Shown: in pieces, positions 24,538-26,837 of the stretch | How positions within the stretch are numbered: position 1 is the stretch's first letter | Layout: every line of letters begins with the position of its first letter | Assembly: GCA_018334795.1 (NCBI GenBank) | Contig: JAGXLH010000008.1 | Coordinates: 1-26,837 of the forward strand | DNA from: Thermoplasmatota archaeon | Lineage (GTDB): Archaea > Thermoplasmatota > E2 > DHVEG-1 | Direction of reading: 5' to 3' | Length of the DNA: 26,837 bases | Translations under genes and position numbers: made by a program | Notes under the pieces: generated by a model | What the model saw: only the letters and a program-made list of their open reading frames with translations | The model's database searches: none | What the model was told of the DNA's origin: nothing

Positions 24538-26061
24538 TTATCCTAATCTTCCGATTTTGTTTTCTACCGTGTTAAGGATTTCTTTTGATTTCACAAGTTC
24601 CTTCATCTTAGTATGATCCGGGTAAAGCGGTCGGTCGACATCTAAGAATTTAACTTGTTTTCGTATGGTTTCTTTAGCAGTTTGAACACCGTCACCTGGT
24701 TTATACTCTCTAAAATCTAAAGCTTGAGCTGCAGCCATAAGTTCAATGCCAAGTACGCCATATGCATTATCTAGGATTTGCATGTTTTTTATTGCTGTGT
24801 TCATTCCCATTGACACAAAATCTTCTTGATCAGCTGCAGCTGGAATTGATTGAATACAAGCGGGAGTGGAAAGAATTCGTTGTTCAACGATTTGCATATC
24901 CGCAGTGTATTGACTCAGCATTAATCCAGAGAACATTCCTGCTCCTTTTGTGAGAAATGCAGGGAGTCCTTCACTAAGTGCAGGATTATTTAGTCGGTTC
25001 ATTCGTCGTTCAGACAGTACACTGACCATGGTGATTGCAGCTCCTGCCATATCCATAGGTACTGATACTGGTGACCCTTGAAAATTCGCTCCAGAAATTT
25101 GTAAATCTTCATCAGGGAAAAACACGGGATTGTCCCCAACACCATTTAGTTCGATTTCTACTTGTGATCGTGCATAACTAAGTGCATCTCTAGCTGATCC
25201 AATGACTTGCGGTGAGGATCGCATGGAATACGCGTCTTGAACCTTGACTTTGATTTTTCCGTTTTTCAAATCACCGTTCTTAATTAGTTTATTAATGTTT
25301 TCAGCTGACGTTATTGCTCCATGAAACCCTCGTGCTTCATGTAATTTTTTGGTGTATGGTTTCATGTTTGCTTTTAATGCTTCTAGACTCATCGCTGCAG
25401 CAATCTCAGCTTGTTTTAACCAGGCAAAAGCATCAACTAAAAAAATAGCACTCATTGCCGTCAGCACATTTGATCCGTTAATGACAGCAAGACCATCTCG
25501 AGCTTTTAACCCGGGGGTTTTGATTTTAGCTTTTTCCATTGCTTCTTTTCCGCTCATCAATTTATCTTTGAAGTATGCTTTTCCTTCACCAAGAAGGACT
25601 AAAGCGATTTGAGACATTGGTGCAAGATCTCCACAGGCACCCACGCTTCCTTTTTGGCAAATAAAGGGAGTAACGTTTTTATTAAGCATTTCTACAAGGG
25701 TTTGAGTAATAATAGGTCTACATCCGGATTGTCCATGAGCATGCACATTAATTCTTCCTAGCATTGCTCCACGAACATATTCAATAGGTGCAGGATCACC
25801 GATTCCTGCAGAATGATTATAAATTAAGTATTTCTGGAATTGTTTTACTTGGTCATCATCTAAAACTACTTCTGAAAATTCACCGATGCCTGTGTTTACT
25901 CCATACATGATTTCGTGAGCATCAATTTTTTTTTCAAGCATCGCCCGGCATTTTTTAATTCGGTTGAGTGCTTTGTTATCAAGTTTTACTTTTTCATGAA
26001 GTCTTGCCACAGAAACAACGTGTTCAATGGTAAGATCTGATCCAGTGACGGTTATGGTCAT
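24538..26061 (-). CDS. hutH: Histidine ammonia-lyase family protein (second paralogue, MIO triad Ala-Cys-Gly)
   Basis: A 507-residue MIO-type aromatic amino acid lyase, clearly diverged from the copy beside hutU. The MIO triad is Ala142-Cys143-Gly144 in GSVGACGDLAPMSQ, with Cys (codon TGT) in place of Ser. Other active-site residues match HutH: Tyr53, His83 in YNHSAGIGDP, Gln275 and Tyr278 in KVQDAYSMR, Arg281, and Glu413 in ADQEDFVSMG. The last motif has Phe415 where HutH usually has His. Retained His83 and Glu413 favour histidine, but the changes leave room for another substrate. GGGGAG lies about 11 nt before the ATG, and a perfect palindrome sits just upstream. It has no hut partner beside it. 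Confidence 0.88.
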   Translation of the reverse strand: MTITVTGSDLTIEHVVSVARLHEKVKLDNKALNRIKKCRAMLEKKIDAHEIMYGVNTGIGEFSEVVLDDDQVKQFQKYLIYNHSAGIGDPAPIEYVRGAMLGRINVHAHGQSGCRPIITQTLVEMLNKNVTPFICQKGSVGACGDLAPMSQIALVLLGEGKAYFKDKLMSGKEAMEKAKIKTPGLKARDGLAVINGSNVLTAMSAIFLVDAFAWLKQAEIAAAMSLEALKANMKPYTKKLHEARGFHGAITSAENINKLIKNGDLKNGKIKVKVQDAYSMRSSPQVIGSARDALSYARSQVEIELNGVGDNPVFFPDEDLQISGANFQGSPVSVPMDMAGAAITMVSVLSERRMNRLNNPALSEGLPAFLTKGAGMFSGLMLSQYTADMQIVEQRILSTPACIQSIPAAADQEDFVSMGMNTAIKNMQILDNAYGVLGIELMAAAQALDFREYKPGDGVQTAKETIRKQVKFLDVDRPLYPDHTKMKELVKSKEILNTVENKIGRLG

Positions 26062-26080
26062 ATTTTTTGACTCCCCAAAT

Positions 26081-26095
26081 AAATAGAATCTATTT
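26081..26095 (-). promoter_or_regulatory. Palindrome upstream of the second hutH
   Basis: AAATAGA-A-TCTATTT is a perfect 15-nt inverted repeat located 20-34 nt upstream of the second hutH ATG, a suitable operator position. It contains AGAATC, the reverse of GATTCT, which is repeated upstream of hutU. Confidence 0.4.
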
Positions 26096-26209
26096 TTTTT
26101 GGAGGCTGATATCTGGTCTTCATGTATTAATGTTATTGAAAAACAAAGCGCTGATTAAATGAGTACAAAGATTTTTTATGGAGAGTGTTTGTTTTCTGTT
26201 TTAGTTTTT

Positions 26210-26837
26210 ATGATTCCAGTTTGTAGTAAATGTCAGAAACCCTCTGTTGCGTTCATTCGGTATAATGGGACTCATTTATGTAGTGATCATTTCTCTATTT
26301 ATGTTGAGAAACGAGTGAAGAAAACAATTAAGAAACAAGGAAAGACACCATCTCATTCTCGGATTGGTGTTGCGGTTTCTGGAGGAAAGGATAGTCTTGT
26401 AACCTTATTATTGCTTCATCGTATTTTTTCTCATAGGCCTGATGTTGACGTGATGGCTTTAAGTGTGAATGAAGGTATTAGTGGGTATCGAGATAAGAGT
26501 TTAGAAAAAGTTCAGAAAGCATGTAATGAATGGAATATTTCATATTATGAAGTATGTTTTAAAGAGGTTATTGGGTGGGGTATGGATGAAATTCAACAGG
26601 TGAATAGATCTCCACTTGGTGCGTGTAGTTATTGTGGAGTGTTTCGCAGGCATTGTTTGAACACATTAGCAAAAGAATTAAAAGTGGATCGGTTAGCTAC
26701 GGGGCATAACCTTGATGATATGGCTCAATCGATTCTGATGAACTTTGTGAATGCGGATATGAAAAAATTAGCGCGGTTAGGTCCACATTTACATGTGCAA
26801 CCAGGTCTAGTTCCTCGGATGATGCCACTTAGATGGA
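26210..26837 (+). CDS. tRNA 2-thiolation enzyme, Ctu1/NcsA/TtuA family (3' partial)
   Basis: The first 209 codons are present and the frame runs off the window. A zinc-binding N-terminus has Cys5-x2-Cys8 and Cys24-x2-His27. The PP-loop ATP-pyrophosphatase motif SGGKDS is at 57-62, the catalytic or cluster-binding CSYC at 139-142, and GHNLDDMAQ at 165-173. These features define the TtcA/TtuA/Ctu1 superfamily, which adenylates a tRNA uridine and replaces its oxygen with sulfur; the archaeal NcsA/Ctu1 type acts at U34. MIPVCSKCQ is the family-like start. An in-frame ATG at 26159 would add 17 residues. No Shine-Dalgarno site is present; TTTTTTATGG at 26172-26181 may be its TATA element. Confidence 0.9.
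   Translation, partial: MIPVCSKCQKPSVAFIRYNGTHLCSDHFSIYVEKRVKKTIKKQGKTPSHSRIGVAVSGGKDSLVTLLLLHRIFSHRPDVDVMALSVNEGISGYRDKSLEKVQKACNEWNISYYEVCFKEVIGWGMDEIQQVNRSPLGACSYCGVFRRHCLNTLAKELKVDRLATGHNLDDMAQSILMNFVNADMKKLARLGPHLHVQPGLVPRMMPLRW

Noticed and set aside
1..26837. CRISPR array, insertion sequence, prophage or defence island
   Set aside because: No regularly spaced repeats, transposase or integrase frames, terminal inverted repeats or phage genes were seen. The SAMHD1-like HD protein alone is not evidence of a defence system.

Overview
The window is an AT-rich archaeal chromosome segment carrying about twenty protein genes and one candidate non-coding RNA. Evidence for Archaea: an Sm-like protein (LSm), archaeal-type phenylalanyl-tRNA synthetase beta chain and AsnRS, a NOG1-like GTPase, a UPF0282 metallo-hydrolase, a type II (archaeal) GAPDH-family enzyme, a Ctu1/NcsA-type tRNA thiolase, and TATA boxes about 25-35 nt upstream of several start codons with little or no leader. 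A large Asn-rich surface protein (beta-propeller plus Ig-like domains, one C-terminal membrane anchor) and the histidine-utilisation genes suggest a protein- or amino-acid-using euryarchaeote. Thermoplasmatota and relatives would fit, but the lineage is inference.

Layout. 1-2.9 kb: 3' part of the surface-protein gene. 2.9-9.2 kb: housekeeping genes, mostly on the minus strand: NOG1-like GTPase, a possible 53-residue membrane peptide, UPF0282 (plus strand), an asnS-acylphosphatase pair, a SAMHD1-like HD phosphohydrolase and the GAPDH-family gene. 9.37-13.1 kb, plus strand: lsm, then a 356-nt gap holding a GC-rich hairpin RNA candidate behind a good TATA box, then hutU-hutH. 13.2-19.3 kb: membrane genes: an MscS channel, a translationally coupled DUF389-HPP pair, a small orphan membrane protein, a patatin-like lipase, MarC and CorA. 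19.4-22.5 kb, minus strand: three genes reading gpgS (GT81) -> second GT-A glycosyltransferase -> metallophosphoesterase, proposed to make a glucosylglycerate-type compatible solute. 22.8-26.8 kb: pheT, a second histidine ammonia-lyase paralogue on the opposite strand, and the 5' part of a Ctu1/NcsA thiolase gene.

How the parts relate. HutH would turn histidine into urocanate and HutU would hydrate it to imidazolonepropionate; hutI and the final steps are not in the window. The MscS, CorA, MarC, HPP/DUF389 and GpgS genes together look like an osmotic and envelope-homeostasis neighbourhood, although they lie in several transcription units. The strongest candidates for something undescribed are the structured RNA beside lsm (with a U6 tract resembling an Sm site), the glycosyltransferase pair followed by a calcineurin-like phosphatase, and the two diverged HutH paralogues, whose upstream regions share a GATTCT motif.
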